DNA of 62,873 bases, from the NCBI RefSeq assembly GCF_000520495.1, contig NZ_KI914621.1, positions 112,234-175,106 on the forward strand, read 5' to 3'. Numbering within the stretch: position 1 is the first letter of the stretch; every line of letters begins with the position of its first letter. Position numbers and translations under genes: made by a program. The DNA is from Arthrobacter sp. H14 (GTDB lineage Bacteria; Actinomycetota; Actinomycetes; Actinomycetales; Micrococcaceae). This document shows, piece by piece, positions 19,522-28,972 of this stretch. A model generated the notes under the pieces. It searched no databases. It was not told the origin of the DNA and was given only the letters and a program-made list of their open reading frames with translations.

Positions 19522-20370
19522 TCAGGACACGTGGTCACGCCAGCTGTGCTCGGGGGCGTAACCGAGGACGCGCCTGGCCTTATCGATCGATAGCAGCGTC
19601 TCGTGCTCGCCTACGTCCTTGACGATGTCAACGTCACCGAACACTTCGGCGGCGAGACCGGCACTTGACCGGCTCATCACGGTGTCAGCGGCCGCAATAA
19701 TGAATCTGTCGAAGCCCGGCTGACCGTTTTTCAGCGAGCGCAGGACCGCCTGCGCCCCGTCCCGGCCGTCGATGTAACCCCACAGATTCCACTTGCGCAA
19801 CATGGGATCGCTGTCGAATGAAGGAAATTCTGCATAATCTTCCGGATCCATCACATTGGAAAACCGCAGGGCGGTGATGCTCAAGGCGGGATCCCAACGC
19901 GTGAACTGGATGGCCATCTGTTCTTCGAGGTGCTTCACCAGCGAGTAGGTGCTCTCGGGGCGGGCGGGGTATTCCTCGTCCACCGGAATGTAGGGCGGGT
20001 CGGTGTCGAACGGTAAACCCAGCACCGTTTCACTGGAGGCGTAGACGATTCTCTTAATTCCGGCCCGCCGGGCTGCCTGGAAGACGTGGTAGGTCGACAG
20101 CATATTGTTCTGGAACGTGGCGGCGTCGGGAAGTATCGCAGGTGCCGGAATAGCGGCCAAATGCACGACGGCGTCGAATCCGTCATGCAGGTCGTTGATC
20201 CCCATCAGGGCGTCCGAGACCTGGCCATAGTCGGTGAATTCCACCCGCGCGAAGCCTGGCCCGCGGTCCCCGGCACGGTCGAGATTGACCACTGAATGCC
20301 CTTCATTGCGCAGTCGCTCCACCACGCTCCTGCCGAGCTTGCCGTTTCCACCGGTGACAACAACCTTCAT
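19522..20370 (-). CDS. NAD-dependent epimerase/dehydratase family protein (extended SDR)
   Basis: This 282-residue Rossmann protein has the extended-SDR glycine motif VTGGNGKLG (residues 5-13), the VVHLAAIPAP strand-loop near residue 70, and the active-site pair YSLVK near residue 142 with an upstream YASSETV serine. Relatives act on nucleotide sugars or uronates, but the substrate cannot be read from sequence. AAGGAG precedes the ATG. It is convergent with malQ and divergent from a DapA-family gene; uronate dehydrogenase-type enzymes share this size, and a DapA-family partner would fit sugar-acid breakdown, which is speculation. Confidence 0.85.
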   Translation of the reverse strand: MKVVVTGGNGKLGRSVVERLRNEGHSVVNLDRAGDRGPGFARVEFTDYGQVSDALMGINDLHDGFDAVVHLAAIPAPAILPDAATFQNNMLSTYHVFQAARRAGIKRIVYASSETVLGLPFDTDPPYIPVDEEYPARPESTYSLVKHLEEQMAIQFTRWDPALSITALRFSNVMDPEDYAEFPSFDSDPMLRKWNLWGYIDGRDGAQAVLRSLKNGQPGFDRFIIAAADTVMSRSSAGLAAEVFGDVDIVKDVGEHETLLSIDKARRVLGYAPEHSWRDHVS

Positions 20371-20495
20371 CGAATTCTCCTTCAGCCGAAATTAGGATCA
20401 CAAACCCCTCCATCAGTACCCGCCCCGGCACGAGCCGTCAATGTGCCGGACCACGCCGGACCTGCTCCGGACCCCGGGAATGGCAGGCGCGGCGC

Positions 20496-20501
20496 TAGCA
20501 T
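20496..20501 (+). promoter_or_regulatory. Candidate -10 box for leaderless DapA-family gene
   Basis: TAGCAT is followed by exactly six bases and the ATG at 20508, the same arrangement as upstream of whiA. No Shine-Dalgarno is present between them. The -35 region is not recognisable. Confidence 0.35.
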
Positions 20502-20507
20502 GGGCGG

Positions 20508-21398
20508 ATGGACTTCACCGGTGTCATTGCCTATCCCGTCACCCCCTTTACCGCCAGCGGGGAGGTGAACCTCAACGAGTTGCGGCGGATGATCTCGTCC
20601 CTGGCAGCATCCAGCGTCGACGCCATCACCGTTCTGGGCAGTTCCGGCAGCTTCGCTTATTTGGACCGTGAGGAGCGGGCCGCCGTCGTCGGGGCAGCAG
20701 TTGAGGAGGCCGCAGCGGTGAACCCCGCGCTGCCTGTCTATGCGGGCGTCAGCGCCGTCGCCACCCGCGAAATCCTTGCATCGGCGGCCGACGCCGAGGA
20801 CGCAGGGGTTGCCGGCCTGGTCGTTTCGGCTGTGTCCTATGTGCCGCTGACCATCGAGGAAGTGGCCACCCAGTCGCGCACTCTCGCAGAGCGGACTGAT
20901 CTGCCCATCTGCCTGTACAACAATCCCTCCACAACGCAGTTCGACTTTCCGGTTGAGCTCGTGGCCGAGCTCGCTACCGTCGCTAATATCGTGGCGTTGA
21001 AAGATCCGGGCACCAGCCGTGAAGCTTACGACGAGCGCCTGGCCGCGCTGCGGGAAGTCACTCCGCGGGAGTTTTCGCTCGGGATGAGCGGCGACACCTC
21101 CATCGTGGACAACGCCGTCGCGGCCGATGCCTGGCATTCGGGGCCGGCCGCCCTGCTTCCCGAACAGTATGTGCGGCTCCGGGGCGCCCTGGTCGCGGAC
21201 GATGCGGCCGGGTTCTCGTCCTGCCGGGAGGTCCTGACGCCGGTGATCCATGCCTTGGCGGCGCAGCGCAAACTGAGCAGCCTGCACTCGCTGGCCCGTG
21301 CCTGCGGGTGGGATGCCGGCGATCCGAGGCTGCCACTGCTGCCCGTGCCGGGAAGCCAGCAGCGTGAACTCGCCCGGCTTATCGACCTGCTGGACTGA
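20508..21398 (+). CDS. Dihydrodipicolinate synthase/N-acetylneuraminate lyase family protein
   Basis: This 296-residue class I aldolase of the DapA/NanA superfamily has the Schiff-base lysine in VANIVALKDPGTS (about residue 166) and the catalytic tyrosine in ICLYNNPSTTQFDF (about residue 138). The usual GTTGE loop that binds the keto-acid carboxylate reads GSSGS (residues 44-48), so it is unlikely to be the housekeeping lysine-pathway enzyme; a sugar-acid or hydroxyproline-type aldolase is more probable, substrate unknown. It is divergent from the epimerase gene and overlaps the end of convergent ctaA by 20 bases. Confidence 0.88.
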   Translation: MDFTGVIAYPVTPFTASGEVNLNELRRMISSLAASSVDAITVLGSSGSFAYLDREERAAVVGAAVEEAAAVNPALPVYAGVSAVATREILASAADAEDAGVAGLVVSAVSYVPLTIEEVATQSRTLAERTDLPICLYNNPSTTQFDFPVELVAELATVANIVALKDPGTSREAYDERLAALREVTPREFSLGMSGDTSIVDNAVAADAWHSGPAALLPEQYVRLRGALVADDAAGFSSCREVLTPVIHALAAQRKLSSLHSLARACGWDAGDPRLPLLPVPGSQQRELARLIDLLD

Positions 21399-22440
21399 CC
21401 TGTTCCGTCCTTTCGGGCCGCGGAATGCCACGGTCGTAGCCCTGGTCGATGGCGTTGGTTGCCGCCGCAACGAGTAAGGATGCGCCGAGCATGTGCAGCG
21501 CCACCAAGGCGACGGGAAGCCCGGTGAAGTGCTGGATGTAGCCCACCAGCCCCTGGAGCAGGACGACGACGGCGAGGATCACCATGGCGCGGCGCAGGTG
21601 GCGGCTGTGGTGGCGCCGGTAGACGAGCACCAACGCTACGATGGTTGCTGCAACCAGCAGGTACACCGGAAGTACGTGCACGCGGGTCATCAGGTCTGAA
21701 TTCAGCCCATTGCGCGGTGCATCGGCATCGCCGGCGTGGGGGCCGGACCCGGTAACGATGACGCCGAGCGCAACGGCCAGTCCGGTGAGGATGCCGATGG
21801 CGGCGAGCAGTTGGCGGACCGTCTTAGAAGTGGGGGCGCTGGCCGTCGTCGTCGCGCCATGGACCTTCGACGCCGGGGCGTTGACTTTTGATCCGGCGGT
21901 GCCGGTGGCAACCGGGTTGCCGCCGTCGTCGGGAAACGGCCGTGCCCGGTTGACCAGGAGCGTGGCCAGCGCGACCAATGCCATCGATACGATGAAATGC
22001 CAGCCGACGACCCACGGGTTTAGCTGGGTCAGCACGGTAATGCCGCCGATCAGCGCCTGCGCCGGAATTCCGGCCAGCAGGGCGACGGCCAGGAAGAAAA
22101 GGTCCCGGCGGTCACGGCGCATGTTCCAGAGGGCGGCCATCATGGCGAAGGCGATAACGGTCAGGACAAAGGTGAGCATCCGGTTACCGAATTCGATCAC
22201 ACCGTGGATGCCCATCTCTGGTGTATTGACCAACGACTCGGCAGTGCAGCGCGGCCAGGTCGGGCATCCCAGGCCGGAGGCGGTCAGCCGGACGGCGCCG
22301 CCGGTCACCACGATCATGATCTGCGACACCAGCGAGGCGATCGCGAGTCCGCGCACAGCCGGCGTAACGGAGCCGGGGAGTTTAGAGCTCCAGCGTCGCA
22401 CTCCTTGTTGCCGGGTTTGCACTGTCGGATCAGGTGTCAT
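21379..22440 (-). CDS. ctaA: Haem A synthase (COX15/CtaA family)
   Basis: This 353-residue integral membrane protein oxidises the haem O methyl group to the formyl of haem A for cytochrome c oxidase. The start shows TGGAVRLTASGLGCPTWP (about residues 46-63), the family hallmark with the paired loop, and FGNRMLTFVLTV carries a haem-ligand histidine neighbourhood. About eight membrane helices are visible. A central Pro/Ala/Ser/Thr-rich loop near residues 180-210 is longer than usual. It pairs functionally with ctaB and SURF1 in this window. Three bases separate it from the upstream ABC permease gene. Confidence 0.93.
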   Translation of the reverse strand: MTPDPTVQTRQQGVRRWSSKLPGSVTPAVRGLAIASLVSQIMIVVTGGAVRLTASGLGCPTWPRCTAESLVNTPEMGIHGVIEFGNRMLTFVLTVIAFAMMAALWNMRRDRRDLFFLAVALLAGIPAQALIGGITVLTQLNPWVVGWHFIVSMALVALATLLVNRARPFPDDGGNPVATGTAGSKVNAPASKVHGATTTASAPTSKTVRQLLAAIGILTGLAVALGVIVTGSGPHAGDADAPRNGLNSDLMTRVHVLPVYLLVAATIVALVLVYRRHHSRHLRRAMVILAVVVLLQGLVGYIQHFTGLPVALVALHMLGASLLVAAATNAIDQGYDRGIPRPERTEQVSPAGR

Positions 22441-22443
22441 AGG

Positions 22444-23202
22444 TCAGCTCCATTTAAACCATCGGGAGGCGGCCAAGCCGGCCACTGCCGTCCAGCCGGC
22501 CAGCACCAGGAGGGCGAAGAAATTGAAGTCTCCGGCCAGCATGGCGTCGCGCAGAGCGTCGCCCAGGGCGCCGGAGGGAAGTACTTGTACGACGGCGGCC
22601 AACTCACCGGGCAGCGCGGCCGCCGGAATGACGATGCCTCCGCCGGCAGCCAGCAGAATCCACAGCAGGTTGGTGATGGCCAGGGTCGCTTCGGGACGGA
22701 CCGTACCGGCCACCAGCAGGCCCAGCGCGGTGAAGGCGGCGGCGCCGAGTACCAGCATCAGCAGCGCGGCCGGAATTCCAGCCGGCTCCGGCCGCCAGCC
22801 CAAAAACGCAGCCACCGTGCCGATCACCAGCACCTGCAGGGCGAGCACCGCGATCACGGCTGCCGCCTTGCCGGCGATGAGTCCGGTACGGCCCAGGGGA
22901 GTGGTGGACAGGAAGCGAAGCACGCCGTAACGGCGGTCGAATCCGGTGGCAATCCCTTGGCCGGTGAATGCCGTCGACATGGCACACAGCGCCAGGACCC
23001 CCGGGGTGGCAATGTTGATCCGGCTGTCTCCAGCCCCTTCCAGCACCAAAGAATCCAGCAGCGGAGTAACAACCAGGCCGATAAGCGCCAGCAGCGGCAG
23101 GACGATGGCCAGAATCAGTTGTTCGCCATTGCGGAGCATCGACATCGTTTCGTAGCCGCTCTGCAGGGCGACGCGTTTCGCGAGTGAAGCCGGTGCGCTC
23201 AT
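22444..23202 (-). CDS. ABC-2 type transporter permease
   Basis: This 252-residue protein has about six hydrophobic helices in the ABC-2 export-permease pattern. The start is set at ATG 23202 (MSAPASLAKRVALQSGYET), which overlaps the stop of the ATPase gene by four bases (ATGA). With that ATPase it forms a small exporter of unknown substrate. The position next to ctaA and sufR matches the Rv1456c-Rv1458c block of M. tuberculosis, so the exporter may be linked to haem or cytochrome biogenesis; this is only contextual. Confidence 0.88.
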   Translation of the reverse strand: MSAPASLAKRVALQSGYETMSMLRNGEQLILAIVLPLLALIGLVVTPLLDSLVLEGAGDSRINIATPGVLALCAMSTAFTGQGIATGFDRRYGVLRFLSTTPLGRTGLIAGKAAAVIAVLALQVLVIGTVAAFLGWRPEPAGIPAALLMLVLGAAAFTALGLLVAGTVRPEATLAITNLLWILLAAGGGIVIPAAALPGELAAVVQVLPSGALGDALRDAMLAGDFNFFALLVLAGWTAVAGLAASRWFKWS

Positions 23203-24155
23203 CGTCGTTCCTTTCCGGAGACCTCGAGAAAGACGTCTTCCAGGCTCCGCGGTGATAGCTGCAGCGCGGTCGGCATTACCCCGGCGGCGTCCCAAGCCGT
23301 GGCCAGCGCAGCTAGATCCGCAGCCGTCACGGGTCCGGTAACGGTGTAGCTGCCCGGGCGGGTCTCGATGGCGGACAGTCCGCTGGGAACCATGGTTTCC
23401 AGGTCCAGTCCCGGCGTCGCTTCGAAGGTCAGGACCCGCCCGGTTCCAGCCGAGCGCTTCGAGTTAATTAATTCAGGTACGGTGCCCTCGGTCACTGTCC
23501 TGCCGGCGTCGATAATGTAGACGTAGTCGGCCAGCCGTTGGGCGTCGTCGAGCAAATGCGTGGTGAGGACGATTCCCAGTCCTTCATCGCGGAGTTCGCG
23601 GACCAGGTCGAAGACGATCACCCGTGACTGCGGGTCGAGGCCGGCGCTGGGCTCATCCAGGAACAGCACCTCGGGATTACCCACCAACGACGCCGCCATC
23701 GCCAGCCGCTGCTTCTGGCCGCCGGAAAGCCGGCGGATCGAGGTGCCGGCGAATGAATCGATACCCAGCCGCTCGACCAGGCCATCAACGCTGCGCGGAT
23801 TCCGGTACATCCCGGCCACATGGCGCAGCAAGGGGATGGGACGGGCCGACGGCGGCAGACCGCCGTCCTGCAGCATCACACCCACGCGGGCGCGCAAGGA
23901 GGGTGTGGGACGGCCGGGGTCCCCGTCCAGCAGCCGGATGGTGCCGCCGTCGCGCTTGAGCAGACCTTGGGCACACTCTATGGTGGTGGTTTTGCCAGCA
24001 CCATTGGCGCCGAGCAAGGCGGTGACCTGACCGCGGAACGCTTTGAGGTTGATCCCATCCAGGACGCGCACCATTTTTCCTTCAAGTGCGGGCACCGGGC
24101 CGAAGTCCTTAATCAGCCCATCGATCTGCAGGCAGGGGGAGTCGGAGCGGAGCAC
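23199..24155 (-). CDS. ABC transporter ATP-binding protein
   Basis: This 318-residue ATPase has Walker A GANGAGKTTT (about residues 48-57), Q-loop VMLQDGG, signature RRLSGGQKQRLA (about residue 140), Walker B VLFLDEPSAGLD and switch histidine TTHLLDDAQ. The roughly 90-residue C-terminal tail after the ATPase core is typical of ABC-2 drug/lipid exporters. It is first in a minus-strand unit with the permease and ctaA and divergent from sufR; a palindrome stands ten bases upstream of its start. Confidence 0.92.
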   Translation of the reverse strand: MLRSDSPCLQIDGLIKDFGPVPALEGKMVRVLDGINLKAFRGQVTALLGANGAGKTTTIECAQGLLKRDGGTIRLLDGDPGRPTPSLRARVGVMLQDGGLPPSARPIPLLRHVAGMYRNPRSVDGLVERLGIDSFAGTSIRRLSGGQKQRLAMAASLVGNPEVLFLDEPSAGLDPQSRVIVFDLVRELRDEGLGIVLTTHLLDDAQRLADYVYIIDAGRTVTEGTVPELINSKRSAGTGRVLTFEATPGLDLETMVPSGLSAIETRPGSYTVTGPVTAADLAALATAWDAAGVMPTALQLSPRSLEDVFLEVSGKERR

Positions 24156-24164
24156 CCGACCATT

Positions 24165-24177
24165 CTACGTGACGTAG
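24165..24177. promoter_or_regulatory. Palindrome between the ABC exporter and sufR
   Basis: CTACGT-G-ACGTAG is a perfect palindrome apart from its central base. It lies in the divergent promoter region, ten bases from the ATPase start and about 90 bases from sufR. A second small palindrome, GCACTGTGC, is at 24204-24212. Either may be an operator; neither exactly matches a SufR site that I know. Confidence 0.4.
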
Positions 24178-24262
24178 TATCTCCGCGCCCGCGCCATTCT
24201 GCGGCACTGTGCGAAGGCTCACCTTACTGGAACGGGGGACTAAATTACGTCATGATTGTGTT

Positions 24263-24994
24263 GTGTATTCCGTGAGCCATTCTTCATCCGGGCCCGTCGG
24301 GTCCGAGGAAACCGAAGAACGCACCAGGGACAAGGTCCTCGGTGCGGTGCTCGAACACGGCCCGGTGAGCGCGGCCGTACTGGGTGAAATTCTCGGATTC
24401 ACCCCCGCCGCAGTGCGCAGGCATCTGGATGCGTTGTCACGGGACGGCCTCATCGAGGTCAAACTCGTAAGCAAGGCTACTGGAGCAGGCCGGCCCTCGC
24501 GGCGTTATGTTCTGACCAAGCGTGGACAACAGCATCTCGGCAATGATTATCTCGACATTGCACGCGACGCGTTGACGCAGTTGACCCGGATTGCCGGACC
24601 AGCCGCCGTCGAGGATTTTGCCCGGCGGCGTTACGCTGAAATGGAAGAGCGCTACCGGCCAATCGTCGATGCGGCCGGCAGCGGGGTTGAAGCCCGTACG
24701 CGGGCACTTGCCGAAGCTCTGTCGCAGGACCGCTACTCGGCGTCGTCGACCACCGTCCCGGCTCCGAAGGGAAGCGGAACACGCGAAGGTCTAGGCAGTG
24801 TGCAGCTGTGCCAGGGCCATTGCCCGGTTCAGGATCTGGCCGCCGAATTCCCCATTTTCTGTGAAACGGAAACCCAAGTTTTTGCCCGTCTGATTGGAGT
24901 CGATGTGCGGCGTTTGTCCACATTGGCCAGTGGCGGACATGTTTGTACGACCCACGTTCCAACGGGTCGGGCAAGTACCAATCCAGCGCAGTAA
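24263..24994 (+). CDS. sufR: Fe-S cluster-responsive transcriptional regulator SufR-like (ArsR/DeoR-type winged helix)
   Basis: This protein of about 243 residues has an N-terminal winged helix ([24 protein letters not shown], written here only as a segment near residues 30-55) followed by a cysteine domain: C-x3-C-x12-C (residues in LCQGHCPVQ and FPIFCETE) and a final HVCTTHVP cysteine. Such cysteines hold an Fe-S cluster in SufR, which represses the suf operon when clusters are sufficient. It is directly upstream of sufB, where M. tuberculosis has its homologue. The start is GTG 24263 or 24272; neither has a strong ribosome site. Confidence 0.88.
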   Translation: MYSVSHSSSGPVGSEETEERTRDKVLGAVLEHGPVSAAVLGEILGFTPAAVRRHLDALSRDGLIEVKLVSKATGAGRPSRRYVLTKRGQQHLGNDYLDIARDALTQLTRIAGPAAVEDFARRRYAEMEERYRPIVDAAGSGVEARTRALAEALSQDRYSASSTTVPAPKGSGTREGLGSVQLCQGHCPVQDLAAEFPIFCETETQVFARLIGVDVRRLSTLASGGHVCTTHVPTGRASTNPAQ

Positions 24995-25026
24995 GCGTTG
25001 GCCAACCCCCAAAAAGGAAGGCCGTG

Positions 25027-26490
25027 ATGACGGAACAAACAGTCCGCGACACTGATATTCCGAATCCAGTCATTAGCGACATTCTGGAGAAGAACCCGGA
25101 GCTTGAGGGCATCGGCAGCTACGAGTACGGCTGGGCCGACTCTGACGTGGCCGGCGCCACCGCGCGCCGTGGCCTGAGCGAGGAAGTCGTCCGCGACATC
25201 TCCGCGAAGAAGGACGAGCCCGAGTGGATGCTCAACATGCGGCTCAAGGGCCTGAAGTACTTCGACCGCAAGCCGATGCCGACGTGGGGCGCAGACCTCT
25301 CCGGCATCGACTTCGACAACATCAAGTATTTCGTCCGGTCAACCGAGAAGCAGGCGCAGACCTGGGATGATCTCCCGGAAGACATTAAGAACACCTATGA
25401 AAAGCTGGGCATCCCCGAAGCGGAGCGCAGCCGGTTGGTCTCAGGTGTTGCTGCCCAGTACGAGTCCGAGGTTGTCTACCACCAGCTCCGCGAAGATCTG
25501 GAAGCCCAGGGTGTCATCTTCCTGGACACCGATACCGCGCTACGCGAGCACCCGGAGATCTTCCAGGAATACTTCGGCACCATCATCCCCGTCGGCGACA
25601 ACAAATTCGCTTCACTGAACTCGGCCGTATGGTCGGGCGGTTCATTCGTCTACGTCCCCAAGGGCGTGCACGTGGAGATTCCGCTGCAGGCCTACTTCCG
25701 GATCAACACCGAGAACATGGGCCAGTTCGAGCGCACGCTGATCATTGCCGATGAGGACTCCTACGTCCACTACATCGAGGGTTGCACGGCTCCGATCTAC
25801 ACCTCGGACTCACTGCACTCAGCCGTTGTGGAGATCATCTGCAAGAAGGGCTCCCGCGTCCGTTACACGACCATCCAGAACTGGTCGAACAACGTGTACA
25901 ACCTGGTGACCAAGCGTGCGATCGCCGAAGAAGGCGCCACCATGGAGTGGATCGACGGCAACATCGGTTCCAAGGTCACCATGAAGTACCCGGCCGTCTA
26001 CCTGGTCGGCGAGCACGCCAAGGGCGAGACGCTCTCGGTTGCCTTTGCCGGCGAGGGCCAGCACCAGGACACCGGATCCAAGATGGTCCACATCGCCCCG
26101 AACACGAAGTCCTCCATCATCTCCAAGTCGGTGGCACGCGGCGGTGGCCGTGCGGCCTACCGCGGACTGGTGCAGGTACGTGAAGGTGCCGAGCATTCCG
26201 CCAACACCGTCCGCTGCGACGCCCTGCTGGTGGATACGATTTCGCGTTCGGATACTTACCCCTACGTCGACATCCGCGAGGACGACGTCACGATGGGCCA
26301 CGAGGCAACTGTCTCCCGCGTCAGCGAAGAGCAGCTGTTCTACCTGCAGTCCCGCGGCATGCCCGAGGACGAGGCCATGGCCATGATCGTGCGCGGCTTC
26401 ATCGAGCCCATCGCCCGCGAACTGCCGATGGAATACGCCCTCGAGCTGAACCGCCTCATTGAACTCCAGATGGAAGGAGCCGTCGGTTAA
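25027..26490 (+). CDS. sufB: Fe-S cluster assembly protein SufB
   Basis: This 487-residue scaffold subunit of the SufBCD complex shows the conserved [20 protein letters not shown] region (about residues 213-232), the [11 protein letters not shown] cysteine motif near residue 250, and the C-terminal [19 protein letters not shown] helix. ATG 25027 is chosen because AAGGAAGG precedes it and the product then begins [14 protein letters not shown]; the open frame upstream is not conserved style. The TAA stop overlaps the sufD ATG. It is the first structural gene after sufR. Confidence 0.97.
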   Translation: MTEQTVRDTDIPNPVISDILEKNPELEGIGSYEYGWADSDVAGATARRGLSEEVVRDISAKKDEPEWMLNMRLKGLKYFDRKPMPTWGADLSGIDFDNIKYFVRSTEKQAQTWDDLPEDIKNTYEKLGIPEAERSRLVSGVAAQYESEVVYHQLREDLEAQGVIFLDTDTALREHPEIFQEYFGTIIPVGDNKFASLNSAVWSGGSFVYVPKGVHVEIPLQAYFRINTENMGQFERTLIIADEDSYVHYIEGCTAPIYTSDSLHSAVVEIICKKGSRVRYTTIQNWSNNVYNLVTKRAIAEEGATMEWIDGNIGSKVTMKYPAVYLVGEHAKGETLSVAFAGEGQHQDTGSKMVHIAPNTKSSIISKSVARGGGRAAYRGLVQVREGAEHSANTVRCDALLVDTISRSDTYPYVDIREDDVTMGHEATVSRVSEEQLFYLQSRGMPEDEAMAMIVRGFIEPIARELPMEYALELNRLIELQMEGAVG

Positions 26491-27770
26491 TGACTAACGA
26501 CACAGCGCAACCCGTAACAAACGAAAAAGCACGCATCGGAGCGCCCGGTCAAGCCATCGTCGGCATGAATGAGGAAGGTGAAAACCTCTCCACGGACAAC
26601 GTCAGCACCGAGCAGCACGGCGCCAAAGCCCATTCACATGGCGGCGGAGCCGGCGTCTCGGACAGCTCACGCGCCGGACGGCTGACCTCCTACAACCTGT
26701 CCGACTTCCCGGCCCTTACCGGCCGCGAAGAGGATTGGCGCTTCACCCCACTGAACCGGCTTGCCGGTCTTCACACCGACGAACTGACCGGCCCGGCGCC
26801 GACGGTTCAGGTTGAGAAGCCGGACGCTGTCCGCGTGGAGACCGTGGGACGCGACGACGCCCGCATCGGCGTTGCCGCCATCCCCGACGACCGGGTATCG
26901 GCATCAGCCTGGGCCTCCTTCAAGGAAGCCACGGTGGTGACCATCCCGTCCGAGTTGGAAGTGGACTCGGAAATCACCGTGACACTGACCGGCGCAGGGA
27001 TGGATCCGGCAGCCTCGCACGTACTGATCCAGGCTGAAAAGTTCTCCAGGTCAGTCGTCGTCCTTGACCACCGCGGTTCCGCCGTCGTGGCCGAGAACGT
27101 GGAAATGGACATCCAGGATGGCGCCCAGCTGACCGTGGTCAGCATTCAGGACTGGGACGACGAAACCGTCCACGCCAGTGCCCAGCAGGCGAAGATCGGG
27201 CGCGACGCCAAGCTCAAGCACGTCATCGTCAGCCTCGGCGGCGACGTGGTGCGGGTGACGCCGTCGTCCCGTTTTGCGGGCCCGGGCGGGGACGTGGAGA
27301 TGTTCGGTCTCTACTTTGCCGACGCCGGCCAGCATTTTGAGCAACGGTTGTTCGTGGACCATGCGGTTCCGAACTGCAAGTCGCGCGTTTCCTACAAGGG
27401 TGCGCTGCAGGGCCAGGATGCCCGCACCGTATGGGTCGGCGATGTGCTGATCCGCAAGGAAGCCGAAGGCACGGACACCTACGAAGTGAACCGCAACTTG
27501 GTGCTTTCCGACGGCGCACGCGCGGACTCGGTTCCCAACCTGGAGATCGAAACCGGACTGATCGAAGGTGCCGGCCACGCCAGCACCACCGGCCGGTTCG
27601 ACGACGAGCAGCTTTTCTACCTGCAGTCCCGGGGAATCCCCGAGGACGTCGCCCGTCGTCTGGTGGTCCGAGGCTTCCTGAACGAAATCATCCAGCAGAT
27701 CCGCGTTCCAGCTCTGGAGGAACGGCTTCAGGCCGCCGTCGAGCGTGAACTCGAGGCGGGGGATTACTGA
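26490..27770 (+). CDS. sufD: Fe-S cluster assembly protein SufD
   Basis: This 426-residue paralogue of SufB forms the SufB-SufD heterodimer that, with SufC, builds clusters. The beta-helix core has FVDHAVPNCKSRVSYKGAL and the C-terminal [20 protein letters not shown] block shared with SufB. The first 65 residues are low-complexity and His/Gly-containing, then SYNLSDFPALTGREEDWRFT begins the conserved part. Start and stop overlap sufB and the Rieske gene by one base each, so translation is coupled. Confidence 0.96.
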   Translation: MTNDTAQPVTNEKARIGAPGQAIVGMNEEGENLSTDNVSTEQHGAKAHSHGGGAGVSDSSRAGRLTSYNLSDFPALTGREEDWRFTPLNRLAGLHTDELTGPAPTVQVEKPDAVRVETVGRDDARIGVAAIPDDRVSASAWASFKEATVVTIPSELEVDSEITVTLTGAGMDPAASHVLIQAEKFSRSVVVLDHRGSAVVAENVEMDIQDGAQLTVVSIQDWDDETVHASAQQAKIGRDAKLKHVIVSLGGDVVRVTPSSRFAGPGGDVEMFGLYFADAGQHFEQRLFVDHAVPNCKSRVSYKGALQGQDARTVWVGDVLIRKEAEGTDTYEVNRNLVLSDGARADSVPNLEIETGLIEGAGHASTTGRFDDEQLFYLQSRGIPEDVARRLVVRGFLNEIIQQIRVPALEERLQAAVERELEAGDY

Positions 27771-28159
27771 TGCCGGCAGGGCAGTTGGTCTGCAAGGAAC
27801 AGGATCTGCAGGTCAATGCCGCACTGCGGGTGTTGGTGCACGGTTACCCGGTGGTTGTCGTCCGTGATTCAGACGGCGAAGTCCACGCCTTGGGCGATAC
27901 CTGCTCGCATGCGGATATCTCGCTTGCTGAGGGCGACGTCGAAGACTGCGCAATCGAGTGCTGGGGGCACGGCAGCCAGTTCGACCTGCGCACCGGCGAG
28001 CCGCTGAGCCCGCCGGCCTTCGAACCCGTTCCGGTGTTCGCGCTGGCCATTGACGATTCAAACGTATTCGTGGACGTCACCACGGTGATCAACGGGGCGA
28101 AGGCCCCCGACGAAGCTTTACTAAAGAAAGCCGCTGCTAAAAGCGCGAAGGAGAACTAA
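27770..28159 (+). CDS. Rieske [2Fe-2S] ferredoxin-like protein (non-haem iron oxygenase ferredoxin type)
   Basis: This 129-residue small Rieske protein has the two-histidine, two-cysteine cluster motif complete: C-x-H in DTCSHADIS (about residues 44-52) and C-x2-H in IECWGHGSQFD (about residues 62-72). It is inserted between sufD and sufC, overlapping sufD by one base and six bases before sufC, so it is co-expressed with the Suf machinery. It may shuttle electrons or sense cluster status; the function in Suf systems is not established to my knowledge. The Lys/Ala-rich C-terminus is a short tail. Confidence 0.93.
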   Translation: MPAGQLVCKEQDLQVNAALRVLVHGYPVVVVRDSDGEVHALGDTCSHADISLAEGDVEDCAIECWGHGSQFDLRTGEPLSPPAFEPVPVFALAIDDSNVFVDVTTVINGAKAPDEALLKKAAAKSAKEN

Positions 28160-28164
28160 GAGCA

Positions 28165-28932
28165 ATGTCTACTCTTGAGATTCGGGACCTGCACGTCAGT
28201 ATTGAGACGGAGCAGGGAACCAAGCAGATCCTCAAAGGTGTGAACCTCACCGTGAACACCGGCGAGACACACGCCATCATGGGCCCCAACGGCTCCGGCA
28301 AGTCCACCCTGGCATCGACCATCGCCGGGCACCCGCGGTACAACGTGGACAGCGGTTCCATCACCCTTGACGGTGACGATGTGCTGGCCATGACCGTTGA
28401 CCAGCGTGCCCGCGCTGGACTCTTCCTGGCCATGCAGTACCCGGTCGAGGTCCCCGGCGTGACCATGACCAACTTCCTGCGCACCGCCAAGACCGCGATC
28501 GACGGCGAAGCACCCAAACTGCGGACCTGGACCAAGGACGTCAAGGCGGCCATGGCCCAACTGCGGATCGAAGAGGACTTCGCCTCGCGTAACGTCAACG
28601 AAGGCTTCTCCGGCGGCGAGAAGAAGCGGATTGAGATCCTTCAGATGGAACTCTTCAAGCCCCGCTTCGCTATCCTCGATGAGACGGACTCCGGCCTCGA
28701 CGTCGACGCGCTCAAGGTTGTCTCCGAGGGCGTCAACCGCGCCCAGGGGGCAGGCAACATGGGTACCCTTCTCATCACCCACTACACGCGGATCCTGCGC
28801 TACATCAAGCCGGACTTCGTCCACGTCTTCATCGACGGCCGTGTTGCCGAAGAGGGTGGCCCTGAGCTGGCCGACCGGCTGGAAGACGAAGGCTACGACC
28901 GGTTTGATGCGTCCGACGCTGTCACCGCGTAG
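28165..28932 (+). CDS. sufC: Fe-S cluster assembly ATPase SufC
   Basis: This 255-residue ABC-type ATPase drives the SufBCD scaffold. Walker A is IMGPNGSGKSTLA (about residues 35-47), the signature is EGFSGGEKKRIEI (about residue 147), Walker B is FAILDETDSGLDVDAL and the switch histidine is in LLITHYTRIL. AAGGAG upstream lies inside the end of the Rieske gene. It is a soluble cytoplasmic protein, not a transporter, as shown by the SufC-specific ETDSGLD sequence. Confidence 0.97.
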   Translation: MSTLEIRDLHVSIETEQGTKQILKGVNLTVNTGETHAIMGPNGSGKSTLASTIAGHPRYNVDSGSITLDGDDVLAMTVDQRARAGLFLAMQYPVEVPGVTMTNFLRTAKTAIDGEAPKLRTWTKDVKAAMAQLRIEEDFASRNVNEGFSGGEKKRIEILQMELFKPRFAILDETDSGLDVDALKVVSEGVNRAQGAGNMGTLLITHYTRILRYIKPDFVHVFIDGRVAEEGGPELADRLEDEGYDRFDASDAVTA

Positions 28933-28972
28933 CATTTAGATACTTACAACCCCCGGAACCAGGAGGGCGAAA

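Noticed and set aside
21641-22930. Plus-strand frame of about 429 codons opposite ctaA and the ABC permease
   Set aside because: Ser/Thr/Ala/Arg-rich sequence without any domain, opposite two clear membrane-protein genes.
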